Shown here one piece after another: positions 17,495-25,405 of a stretch of DNA of 60,427 bases. Origin of the DNA: Bacteroidales bacterium (GTDB lineage: Bacteria > Bacteroidota > Bacteroidia > Bacteroidales > UBA932). The notes beneath the pieces are model-generated. The model ran no database searches and had not been told where the DNA came from. It saw only the letters and a list, made by a program, of their open reading frames with translations. Where the stretch lies: NCBI GenBank assembly GCA_017617655.1, contig JAFZVU010000008.1, forward strand, positions 1-60,427, read 5' to 3'. Numbering within the stretch: the stretch's first letter is position 1; the number at the start of each line of letters is the position of its first letter. The position numbers were made by a program, and so were the translations under genes.

Positions 17495-19696
17495 ATGGAA
17501 CGTGTAACAGTTATTCCAGCGGAAAAAGCTTACGACAGCTGGATAGATCCCAAGTACATCCCGGAAGGGCATGACAAGTATTCCATCCGAAACACCCAGG
17601 CCAAAGAGCCCGAAGGCGGCTGGAGACATCTCACCCAGAACGAGATGGCCACACTCATCCGCAACAACAACACTGCCACCGACTGGAACACCATCATGGT
17701 GGGCAATTCCTTCAATCCAGATGTCATCCGCGACAACTCGTTCGTCGGTTTCGTAAGGATGGGCAACATGTCTGCCGACATACTGCAGTACCACGACCTG
17801 AGGCTGCCCGTCGGCATAACAAACAGCCACATCCATTCCTGCGACCTCGGCAGCAACGTGGCCATCCACAATGTCAGCTATCTGAGCCACTACATAATAG
17901 GCGACAACTGCATCCTCTTCAACATCGACGAGATGGCCTGCACCGACCACTCCAAGTTCGGCAACGGCATAATCAAGGAAGGCGAGCCGGAGAGCGTCCG
18001 CGTCTATCTGGAGATCATGAACGAGACCGGCTGCCGCCAGGTATGTCCCTTCGACGGCATGATCGCGGCCGACGCCTACCTCTGGGGCAAATACATCGAC
18101 GACACCCCGCTGCAGAAGAGGCTCAAGGAAATAACCCAGAACCGCTACGACAGCCACCGCGGCTATTACGGCACAATCGGCGAGAAATGCGTCATCAAGA
18201 ATTCATCGATCATAAAAGACGTCAAGATAGGAGAATGCTGCTACATCAAGGGAGCCAGCAAGATCAAGAACGTCACCATCAACTCTTCTGACAAGGAGCC
18301 GACGCAGATCGGCGAGAACGTCATTATGGTGAACGGCATAGTCGGCTACGGCTGCAACATCTTCTACTCCACCACTTCTATCCGATTCATCCTCGGCAGC
18401 AACAGCAAGCTGAAATACGGAGCAAGGCTCATCAACTCGTTCCTGGGCGACAACTCCACCATCTCATGCTGCGAAGTGCTCAACAACCTCATCTACCCCG
18501 CCCACGAGCAGCACCACAACAACTCGTTCCTCATCGCGGCGCTCATCATGGGACAGAGCAACATCGCTGCCGGAGCCACTCTCGGCTCGAACCACAACAG
18601 CCGCACCCCCGACGGCGAAATCGTTGCCGGAAGAGGCTTCTGGCCGGGCCTGTGCTGCAGCATCAAGCATTCCTGCAAGTTCGCATCCTTCACCCTTCTG
18701 GCGAAGGCCGATTATAACTACGAGATGAACATCCCGCTGCCGTTCGCCCTCATAAGCAACAACGCGCATCTCGACACCCTCGACATCACCCCGGCGTTCT
18801 GGTGGCAGTACGACATGTACGCCCTTCAGCGCAACACATGGAAGTTCAACAAGCGTGACAGCCGCGTGCTCAAACTGCAGAACATCGAGTTCGACACCTT
18901 CGCACCCGACTCTATGGAAGAGGTGATCGCCGGCATGAAGCTGCTGGAGACACTGACCGCCAAGGCCTGGTTGCGCAAGAACGGGGACGACACCGACAAG
19001 GATTACCAGGAGCTCAGAGAGATAGGCCGCAAGCTGATGAACGGCTCACGCGAGGATGTCGACTGCCTGGAAGTTCTCGGCGAAGGCATGGAGCACAGCA
19101 AGCGAAAGGTGCGCATCCTCAAGGTTTACGACGCATATCACGCATACTCAGACATGCTTGTCAACTATGCCATCACAAATGTCCTGAAGCATCTTGAAAG
19201 CGCTCCTGAAGACACTCTGGCATCGATTACCGACAAATACGAAAGCGAGCGCCGCAGGATATGGATCAATTTCGGCGGCCAGCTTATGTGCCAGCAAGAT
19301 GTAGACCAGCTCCGCAAGGACATCACTGACGGCGTCCTGGACAGCTGGGACGACATCCACGCCCGCTACAACGAAATCTGGAGCCATTATCCTGAAGACA
19401 AGCTGCGTCACGCATATCTGTCGCTGCGTTTCGTGCTCCAGGCAAAACGCATCGGCCCCGAAGAATGGAAGGAAGCCCTGACCAGGGAAATCGACATTCT
19501 GAGATTCATCCAGACACAGGTTACTGTCACCAGGGCCAAGGACTACACCAATCCGTTCCGTCAGGCCACCTTCGACAGCGAAGCCGAGATGATGGCAGCA
19601 TACGAACCCCTCGAAGAAAACTCTTTCATCAAGAAGGTCAATGCAGAAACTCCTGAAAAGATAAGCAAGATCGAAGCGCTACTCGCAGGCAATTGA
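17495..19696 (+). CDS. DUF4954 family protein (left-handed beta-helix)
   Basis: 733 residues of the Bacteroidetes family DUF4954. The middle shows hexapeptide-like turns (CVIKNSSIIKDVKIGECCYIKG, IGENVIMVNGIVGYGCN, and similar), predicting a left-handed beta-helix like acyl- or nucleotidyl-transferases; the later half is alpha-helical with YDAYHAYSDMLVNY and many charged repeats. Substrate unknown; members are sometimes described as sugar- or UDP-sugar-acyltransferase-like. No signal peptide, so cytosolic. Third gene of the GT2 operon; its last 18 bases overlap, on the other strand, the end of the LysM gene. Function inferred only as glycan-related from fold and neighbours. Confidence 0.85.
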   Translation: MERVTVIPAEKAYDSWIDPKYIPEGHDKYSIRNTQAKEPEGGWRHLTQNEMATLIRNNNTATDWNTIMVGNSFNPDVIRDNSFVGFVRMGNMSADILQYHDLRLPVGITNSHIHSCDLGSNVAIHNVSYLSHYIIGDNCILFNIDEMACTDHSKFGNGIIKEGEPESVRVYLEIMNETGCRQVCPFDGMIAADAYLWGKYIDDTPLQKRLKEITQNRYDSHRGYYGTIGEKCVIKNSSIIKDVKIGECCYIKGASKIKNVTINSSDKEPTQIGENVIMVNGIVGYGCNIFYSTTSIRFILGSNSKLKYGARLINSFLGDNSTISCCEVLNNLIYPAHEQHHNNSFLIAALIMGQSNIAAGATLGSNHNSRTPDGEIVAGRGFWPGLCCSIKHSCKFASFTLLAKADYNYEMNIPLPFALISNNAHLDTLDITPAFWWQYDMYALQRNTWKFNKRDSRVLKLQNIEFDTFAPDSMEEVIAGMKLLETLTAKAWLRKNGDDTDKDYQELREIGRKLMNGSREDVDCLEVLGEGMEHSKRKVRILKVYDAYHAYSDMLVNYAITNVLKHLESAPEDTLASITDKYESERRRIWINFGGQLMCQQDVDQLRKDITDGVLDSWDDIHARYNEIWSHYPEDKLRHAYLSLRFVLQAKRIGPEEWKEALTREIDILRFIQTQVTVTRAKDYTNPFRQATFDSEAEMMAAYEPLEENSFIKKVNAETPEKISKIEALLAGN

Positions 19697-21457
19697 GTAG
19701 TCGTCCAGATAGACTATATTCTTGGTAGCTTTGTTAAGGTATCCTCCTGAGGGGGATGCCTTTTCATATTGCATGTTCGACTGCAGCAGATCCATGTCGA
19801 AGTCGCGGAGCGAGCGGATGAAACGCTTGCCGTACTTGCGCAGCGCCATGGTGAAATAACTTGTCAGGTCATAACCCTGGAACGCGTATGCGCCGGGCTC
19901 GGTGCTGAACATAGCCCTGTACTTGAACACGAAGTCCTTGACTTCGGGCCGCTTGTAATCCACATAGTAGCCTAGGCTGAAATGCATCCTCACATTCTGG
20001 AACGCCTCGATCTCGATGGTCTCGAAATTCCTGATGCGGTTGCTGCCATAGCCGACTATGTCGTAAGATGTCGACAGCAGGCTTATGTTGCGCACGGCGT
20101 CGCTGGCAAATGATTCTTTCTCGGATGCGACTATGATGTGGTTTGTCTTGTTGGGCGCGAGGTATGAATTGCGCAGGGTCACATCGATGCTGCGGCCCTG
20201 AAGGATGCCGTAACTTACAGTCTTATAGGGAATCCCGGCGCGCTGCAAGGCGGCTTCCACCTGCTGGAAATAGACAGTGTCCGTACTTGCGGTCTCCCTT
20301 ATCACCACGACATTGTCTTCTGCAGGCGAACTGTAGTTCATCGACTCTATCATCCTGGCGATCTGTCCTTCAGTAGAGACGGGAGCCTGGATGAGGCTGC
20401 GGTTGTCAGCAGCCAGTTTTTCGGCCTGCTGGTCCATGGGCGAGATGAGCGGAATCCTGCGGTCGTTGCAATAATCTATGATCCTGGCGATGTCGGCGCT
20501 CATAACGGGACCGATCACGAAGTCTCTGTCGCCGAGGAACTCGTCTGAAGCCAGGACGCTTATGTCGCTGTAGTCAGAGAGGTCTATCACCTTCAGGTCG
20601 ACGTTGGTGCCTTCGCCCTTGATGCGCTCGAGCGCGAGCAGGACTCCCGAATAGAAGTCGAGATAATTCGAGCTGGGAGAGCTGCTGCGGGCGTTGAAAG
20701 GAAGCAGCAGAGCTATCCTCGCGGTGCCTGAGAAGCGGTCACGGAAGAAAGAGAAACCGTCTTCATCTTCATCGTCGTCGGCCTCGCCGCTGTCATTCGC
20801 AGCTATCTGCTCTTCATCGTCATCCAATATCACTACAGGGACGTCGCCGGAGTCGTCTACCTGCTCCACGAAATCGTCGTTCACCTGCTTTTCTACGGCG
20901 TCCTGATAGCTGTCTGCAGGTATCTTGAGCATCTGGCCGGTCTGGAGGTCAGTCCTGGTCAGACGGTTGGCCCTTATGATGGATTCGGGCGTAATCTCAT
21001 ATTTCCTTGCGATGGAATACAGGCTTTCATACCATTTCACCCTGTGGATGGTATAGCCGCCCGACTGCGGGGTCTGAACCTCCGGCTCGGGCTGAACCTG
21101 AGGCTCCGGAGGAGTCTGGACCTGAGGCTGTTCCACAACCTCGGGCTGGGCTGCGGCGGCCTGGGGGTCTGCATCCCCGCGAACAGGGATAAGCAGCTCC
21201 ATGCCAGCCTTCAGACCGGTTTCGAGAGCGGCCTTGTTGGCTTCATATACCTCCTGCTGTGTGATGTCGTATGCCCGGCAGATTGAATAGAGGGTCTGTC
21301 TGGGCAGCACCTTGTGGACATAGAACCAGTCGTCGCCGATCTTCGTCCTGATTTCGGATATCTCCACCGGAGTTGCGGTATATGTCGTATTGTCCTGGGC
21401 ATAGCCAAACACAGGACAAACAAGCATCAAAGCCAGTAAAATCGCAAGACGTTTCAT
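19679..21457 (-). CDS. LysM-domain protein with periplasmic-binding-like C-terminus
   Basis: 592 residues. Signal peptide (cleaved near GYAQDN), LysM 1 at about 46-92 (LPRQTLYSICRAYDITQQEV), a Pro/Gln/Glu linker, LysM 2 at about 136-182 (WYESLYSIARKYEITPESI), an acidic linker (DDDEDEDG), then from about 246 a type I periplasmic-binding fold (ARIALLLPFNARSS, DFVIGPVMSADIARIIDYCN, ISPMDQQ). It should be held at peptidoglycan in the periplasm. The C-terminal fold resembles that of LpoA, an activator of cell-wall synthases, and of amino acid binding proteins; no transporter genes adjoin, so a cell-wall regulatory role is more likely (inference). 6 nt downstream of purC; tail-to-tail overlap of 18 nt with DUF4954. 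Confidence 0.85.
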   Translation of the reverse strand: MKRLAILLALMLVCPVFGYAQDNTTYTATPVEISEIRTKIGDDWFYVHKVLPRQTLYSICRAYDITQQEVYEANKAALETGLKAGMELLIPVRGDADPQAAAAQPEVVEQPQVQTPPEPQVQPEPEVQTPQSGGYTIHRVKWYESLYSIARKYEITPESIIRANRLTRTDLQTGQMLKIPADSYQDAVEKQVNDDFVEQVDDSGDVPVVILDDDEEQIAANDSGEADDDEDEDGFSFFRDRFSGTARIALLLPFNARSSSPSSNYLDFYSGVLLALERIKGEGTNVDLKVIDLSDYSDISVLASDEFLGDRDFVIGPVMSADIARIIDYCNDRRIPLISPMDQQAEKLAADNRSLIQAPVSTEGQIARMIESMNYSSPAEDNVVVIRETASTDTVYFQQVEAALQRAGIPYKTVSYGILQGRSIDVTLRNSYLAPNKTNHIIVASEKESFASDAVRNISLLSTSYDIVGYGSNRIRNFETIEIEAFQNVRMHFSLGYYVDYKRPEVKDFVFKYRAMFSTEPGAYAFQGYDLTSYFTMALRKYGKRFIRSLRDFDMDLLQSNMQYEKASPSGGYLNKATKNIVYLDDYSIACE

Positions 21458-21463
21458 ATAAAA

Positions 21464-22417
21464 TTAAAGCGGGAGACGGGAAAGCAGGTTGCGTACGTTG
21501 CCTTCTATCCTCTCCACGATATCGTCGTAGGGCTCCTTGACAAATTCCTTGCCAGTGATATGTTCGTACAGTTCGATATACCTGTCGGAAATGATCCCGA
21601 CACGCTCGGGCGTCATCTCGGGAACCTTCTGCCCTTCCTTGCCCTGGAAACCATTTTCCATGAGCCATTCGCGGACGAATTCCTTCGAAAGCTGGCGCTG
21701 AGGCAGCCCCTGGTCGAACAACTCCTGATAGCTGTCGGCATAGAAATAACGCGAGGAATCGGGAGTGTGGATTTCATCTATGAGATAGAGCTCGCCGTCC
21801 CTCATGCCGAACTCATACTTGGTGTCAACGAGGATCAGGCCCCTTGAGGCAGCCACTTCGCAGCCCCTCTGGTAAAGGGCTAGAGTTATTTCCTCGAGCT
21901 TCTCATAGTCGCGGCGCGACATGATGCCGCGGGCGATTATCTCATCGCGGCTGATGTCTGCGTCATGCTCGCCTATCTCGGCCTTGGTGGTCGGGGTGAT
22001 GATGGGTTTCTCGAACTTCTGATGTTCCCTCATGCCGTCGGGGATCGGAACTCCGCAAATCTGCCTTGCTCCGGCCTTGTAGCTGCGCCATGAACTGCCG
22101 GTAAGGTAGCCCCTGACGATCATCTCGATGGGCAGGCCCTGGCATTTGTGGCCGACGGTGACCATGGGGTCGGGAGAAGCGATCTTCCAGTTCTGCACGA
22201 TATCCTGGGTAAGGTCCAGGAAAGATGATGCGATCTGGTTGAGTACCTGTCCCTTGTAGGGAATTCCCTCGGGAAGGACCACGTCGAAGGCCGAGATACG
22301 GTCGGTAGCGATCATCACCATGTACCTGTCGGCAATCGAATATACGTCCCTCACCTTGCCGACGTATTTGGACGTCTGCCTGGGGAATGCGTACTCAGTA
22401 TGGGTAAGAGCCTTCAT
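21464..22417 (-). CDS. purC: SAICAR synthase (phosphoribosylaminoimidazole-succinocarboxamide synthase)
   Basis: Joins CAIR and aspartate with ATP in purine synthesis. 317 residues, the longer form seen in Bacteroidetes, fungi and some others (E. coli PurC is about 237). Characteristic segments are [26 protein letters not shown] near the N-terminus, [32 protein letters not shown] and [28 protein letters not shown]. The ATG overlaps the stop of the upstream OmpH-like gene as TAATG (one shared base), implying translational coupling to an envelope protein gene. Identity secure. Confidence 0.96.
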   Translation of the reverse strand: MKALTHTEYAFPRQTSKYVGKVRDVYSIADRYMVMIATDRISAFDVVLPEGIPYKGQVLNQIASSFLDLTQDIVQNWKIASPDPMVTVGHKCQGLPIEMIVRGYLTGSSWRSYKAGARQICGVPIPDGMREHQKFEKPIITPTTKAEIGEHDADISRDEIIARGIMSRRDYEKLEEITLALYQRGCEVAASRGLILVDTKYEFGMRDGELYLIDEIHTPDSSRYFYADSYQELFDQGLPQRQLSKEFVREWLMENGFQGKEGQKVPEMTPERVGIISDRYIELYEHITGKEFVKEPYDDIVERIEGNVRNLLSRLPL

Positions 22418-23022
22418 TATTTGTTCCTGTTGCGGATATACTCTTCGTTCAGGCCGCGGACAACCTCGTTGGTGATGTCGAGGCCCCTGTTGCCTTCAAT
22501 GACCACATTTGTGGCGGCAGAGCTTGTCAGGATAAGGGCGAACTCATGCTCCTGGTTGTACTTCTCAAGGAAGGTCTTGATGGCGTCATAAACCTGGTTG
22601 TTGAGAACATACTGCTCTTCTTCGAGCTCGAGCTGCTTGTTGTTAGCCTCGTTCTGGAGATTCTCCTGACGTCTGAGAAGCTTCTGCTGCTGCTCCTCTG
22701 CGGCGCTTCTGGTCAGAAGGCCTTTGTTGATCTGGTTCTCGAAAGACTTGGCGTCATTCTCAAGCGCGCGGCTCTTCTTCTGGAGTTCTTCCTGACTAGC
22801 CTGATACTTGCTCTGGAATGCTGACATGAGGTCGTTGTACATATCATAGTTCATCAGCAGAGAGTCGATCTGGATGTAAACTATGTCTCCGGCTACTGCA
22901 GTCTGACCGGGAACGGGCTCGATTTCGACGGGTTTCTTGTTTCCAGACATAAGAGTAACGAGGAGAGCTGCAATAGAGACCAGGAGTGCAGCACAGGCAA
23001 GGATGATAGGTGTCTTTTTCAT
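22417..23022 (-). CDS. OmpH/Skp-like periplasmic coiled-coil protein
   Basis: 201 residues with an N-terminal signal/anchor (about 1-26, no obvious cleavage site, followed by [12 protein letters not shown]), then a short strand [20 protein letters not shown], a long Glu/Gln/Lys coiled coil (about 70-150, [20 protein letters not shown]) and the terminal strands [14 protein letters not shown]. This is the layout of the outer-membrane chaperone Skp/OmpH. It lies between pdxJ and purC on the same strand. It differs from the two OmpH genes after bamA by its uncleaved-looking anchor. Role as chaperone inferred from family. Confidence 0.85.
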   Translation of the reverse strand: MKKTPIILACAALLVSIAALLVTLMSGNKKPVEIEPVPGQTAVAGDIVYIQIDSLLMNYDMYNDLMSAFQSKYQASQEELQKKSRALENDAKSFENQINKGLLTRSAAEEQQQKLLRRQENLQNEANNKQLELEEEQYVLNNQVYDAIKTFLEKYNQEHEFALILTSSAATNVVIEGNRGLDITNEVVRGLNEEYIRNRNK

Positions 23023-23043
23023 AAAATTGAAATACGTTATTTA

Positions 23044-23757
23044 TTATTTTAGTTGTTCAAGGTATGCCTTGACAGAGGCTTCAAGGCCCATGTACAAGGC
23101 GTCGCAAATCAGCGCATGTCCTATCGACACTTCGTCCAGCCACGGGATGCGCTGGTGGAAATAGCGGAGGTTCTCGAGGCTGAGGTCGTGGCCGGCGTTG
23201 AGACCCAGGCCGCATTCGCGGGCAGCCTCGGCTGCCTTGACATAAGGCTCTATCGCCATCTCAGGACCCTGTGGATACTGTTCGGCATAGCCGAAAGTAT
23301 AAAGCTCCACTCGGTCGCAGCCACAGTCGGCAGCATGCTTTACCATCTCGGGGTCGGGGTCTACAAAAATCGAGCAACGGATGCCTTCTTTGTGGAATTC
23401 TTCACAGACAGCCCTCAGGAACGGCTTGTTGGCTACAGTATTCCAGCCTGCGCTGGAGGTCAGCGCGTCGGGCGCGTCGGGCACCATGGTCACTTGGGCC
23501 GGCTTCACCTTCAGCACGAGGTCGATGAACTCGCGGGTAGGGTTGCCTTCGATGTTGAACTCGGTGGTCAGAACCTGCTTCAGTTCGAATACGTCCGCGT
23601 GGCGGATATGCCTGCCGTCAGGCCTCGGATGGACGGTAATGCCCTGGGCTCCGGACTTCTCGCAGAAAAGGGCGGCGGACACTACATTAGGGTTGTCACC
23701 GCCTCTGGCATTGCGGATAGTCGCAATCTTGTTGATATTTACGCTTAGATTTGTCAT
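23044..23757 (-). CDS. pdxJ: Pyridoxine 5'-phosphate synthase
   Basis: Last step of DXP-dependent vitamin B6 synthesis: condenses 1-deoxyxylulose 5-phosphate with 3-amino-2-oxopropyl phosphate. 237 residues in a TIM barrel. Family-typical features are the start [36 protein letters not shown], and the later [18 protein letters not shown]. The ATG at 23757 is chosen over an upstream TTG at 23769 because it matches the family N-terminus. A TAnnTTTG motif at 23767-23774 lies 9 nt before this ATG. Divergent from nadK; followed 21 nt later by the OmpH-like gene. Confidence 0.96.
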   Translation of the reverse strand: MTNLSVNINKIATIRNARGGDNPNVVSAALFCEKSGAQGITVHPRPDGRHIRHADVFELKQVLTTEFNIEGNPTREFIDLVLKVKPAQVTMVPDAPDALTSSAGWNTVANKPFLRAVCEEFHKEGIRCSIFVDPDPEMVKHAADCGCDRVELYTFGYAEQYPQGPEMAIEPYVKAAEAARECGLGLNAGHDLSLENLRYFHQRIPWLDEVSIGHALICDALYMGLEASVKAYLEQLK

Positions 23758-23766
23758 TGTAATCGG

Positions 23767-23774
23767 CAAATGTA
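23767..23774 (-). promoter_or_regulatory. -7 motif close to the pdxJ start
   Basis: Minus strand TACATTTG (perfect TAnnTTTG) just 9 nt before the ATG at 23757; would give a very short leader. Confidence 0.35.
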
Positions 23775-23804
23775 AAAAATTTTAGCAAATTACTCATTAT
23801 TTGG

Positions 23805-23812
23805 TACATTTG
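23805..23812 (+). promoter_or_regulatory. -7 motif for nadK-uppS
   Basis: TACATTTG, a perfect TAnnTTTG, 29 nt before the ATG at 23842, with a TTTA at about 23781-23784 at a 20-bp spacing as a possible -33 box. It supports the ATG rather than the in-frame TTG at 23824. Confidence 0.5.
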
Positions 23813-23841
23813 AAGCCCCAAATTTGAATTTAGAACCGGTA

Positions 23842-24672
23842 ATGAAAATCGCTCTGTTCAGGCGTGAAGCCTCGCACATCGACGAAAACAAGTTGAACTA
23901 TCTGACCGCAAGGCTCACCGCCCTGGGCGCAGAATTATTCTGCTGCACTTCCGCCGGAGACGGCTCCCTGCCGGAAGACACCGACCTGCTGCTGTCCCTT
24001 GGCGGCGACGGCACCTTCCTGGCCGCCGTCGATTACCTCAAGGGCCGCCAGATACCGGTGGCCGGCATCAACTTCGGACGTCTCGGCTTCCTTACCACGG
24101 CCAGGGTCGACGAAGGTGACAACAGCTGGATAGAAGACCTTGTAGGCAGAAGGTTCGACATAGAGCCCAGGCTGCTCCTCCAGGTTTCCGGGACCGAATT
24201 GCCGGAAGGAGTCCATCCGTACTGCCTCAACGAGTTCACGCTGATGAGGATCGGCCCGTCCATGCTTCAGATCACGGTTTCCATCGACGGCAAGGCCCTC
24301 CCCACCTACTGGGCTGACGGTGTGCTGGTCGCCACTCCGACAGGCAGCACCGCATACTCCCTGAGCGTCGGAGGCCCTATTGTGGCCCCCACCACCGACT
24401 GTCTCATAATCTGCCCTGCCGCCCCCCACAACCTGAACGTAAGGCCTATCGTGGTAAACGCCGCCTCCGAGATTAAGATCAGCTTCAAGAGCAAGGACAA
24501 CGCCGCCGCCGTATCTGTCGACAACCACGGCTTCCATGTCGGCTCTGACAGTTGCATTACCCTGTCACAGGCGCCGCACAAAGCTCTCTGCGTCACGCTC
24601 AGGGACATGAGTTTCATCGACGCTCTGCGCGACAAGCTGATGTGGGGCGACGACATCCGTAACAACAAGTAG
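23842..24672 (+). CDS. nadK: NAD kinase
   Basis: Phosphorylates NAD to NADP. 276 residues from ATG 23842 (MKIALFRREAS); an in-frame TTG 18 nt earlier is less likely given the promoter at 23805-23812. The ATP/NAD site GGDGT is at 54-58, followed by GINFGRLGFL, NEFTL and the glycine-rich DGVLVATPTGSTAYSLSVGGP block. The tail PHNLNVRPIVV is typical. Cytosolic. uppS begins 1 nt after the stop, so the two are one operon. Confidence 0.97.
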   Translation: MKIALFRREASHIDENKLNYLTARLTALGAELFCCTSAGDGSLPEDTDLLLSLGGDGTFLAAVDYLKGRQIPVAGINFGRLGFLTTARVDEGDNSWIEDLVGRRFDIEPRLLLQVSGTELPEGVHPYCLNEFTLMRIGPSMLQITVSIDGKALPTYWADGVLVATPTGSTAYSLSVGGPIVAPTTDCLIICPAAPHNLNVRPIVVNAASEIKISFKSKDNAAAVSVDNHGFHVGSDSCITLSQAPHKALCVTLRDMSFIDALRDKLMWGDDIRNNK

Positions 24673-24673
24673 A

Positions 24674-25375
24674 ATGGTTCCCGTACACGTATCTATAATA
24701 ATGGACGGCAACGGCCGCTGGGCCCAGCAAAGGCACATGCCCCGCTCGTTCGGACACAAGGAAGGCGCAGAAAGCGTGCGCGCATGCCTGGAAGCAGCAA
24801 TCGAAGCAGGAGTCAAATATCTGAGCCTCTATACCTTTTCTGAAGAGAACTGGAACAGGCCGGACGAAGAAGTCAGCGGCATCATGGGCCTCTTCAGGAC
24901 AGTCATGGCGAAGGAACGCAAGAACCTCAAGGAGAACGGAGTGAGATTCCGTGCCATAGGCAACCTCAGCCGCCTGTCCAAGCCCATCCTGGAAGACATC
25001 GCGGCGCTGGAAGCATACACCGCCGACTGCGACAAGCTGACCCTTATGGTCCTGTTCAGCTACAGCGGCAAATGGGACATTGTCCAGGCCGTCAACCGCT
25101 ACCGCCATGACATCGCAGACGGCAAGGCCGATGCCGCCGCCGACATTGACATCGCCGGTTTCGAAAAATATCTCTCCACCGCCGGAATTCCCGACCCCGA
25201 CCTGCTCATCCGCACGGGCGGGGAATTGCGCATAAGCAATTATCTGCTGTGGCAGAGCGCCTACAGTGAATTTTATTTCACAGATGTCCTTTGGCCTGAT
25301 TTTCGCAAAACCGAGTTCCGAAAAGCTCTGGACTCGTTCGAAAACAGGCAGAGAAGGTATGGTGAAATCAATTAA
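24674..25375 (+). CDS. uppS: Isoprenyl transferase (undecaprenyl diphosphate synthase)
   Basis: cis-Prenyltransferase that builds the C55 lipid carrier for peptidoglycan and other glycans. 233 residues. Catalytic Asp11 lies in IIMDGNGRWAQQR, followed by HKEGAESV, YLSLYTFSEENWNRP and the C-terminal DLLIRTGGELRISNYLLWQ with SEFYF, all conserved in the family. It follows nadK with 1 nt between and precedes bamA, where a promoter motif overlaps the gap. The group nadK-uppS-bamA is common in Bacteroidetes. Confidence 0.97.
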   Translation: MVPVHVSIIMDGNGRWAQQRHMPRSFGHKEGAESVRACLEAAIEAGVKYLSLYTFSEENWNRPDEEVSGIMGLFRTVMAKERKNLKENGVRFRAIGNLSRLSKPILEDIAALEAYTADCDKLTLMVLFSYSGKWDIVQAVNRYRHDIADGKADAAADIDIAGFEKYLSTAGIPDPDLLIRTGGELRISNYLLWQSAYSEFYFTDVLWPDFRKTEFRKALDSFENRQRRYGEIN

Positions 25376-25380
25376 TGTTG

Positions 25381-25388
25381 TAAATTTG
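25381..25388 (+). promoter_or_regulatory. -7 motif for bamA
   Basis: TAAATTTG, a perfect TAnnTTTG, in the 30-nt gap after uppS and 17 nt before the bamA ATG at 25406. Read-through from nadK-uppS is also possible. Confidence 0.4.
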
Positions 25389-25405
25389 CGCCACATATTC
25401 TGCAG

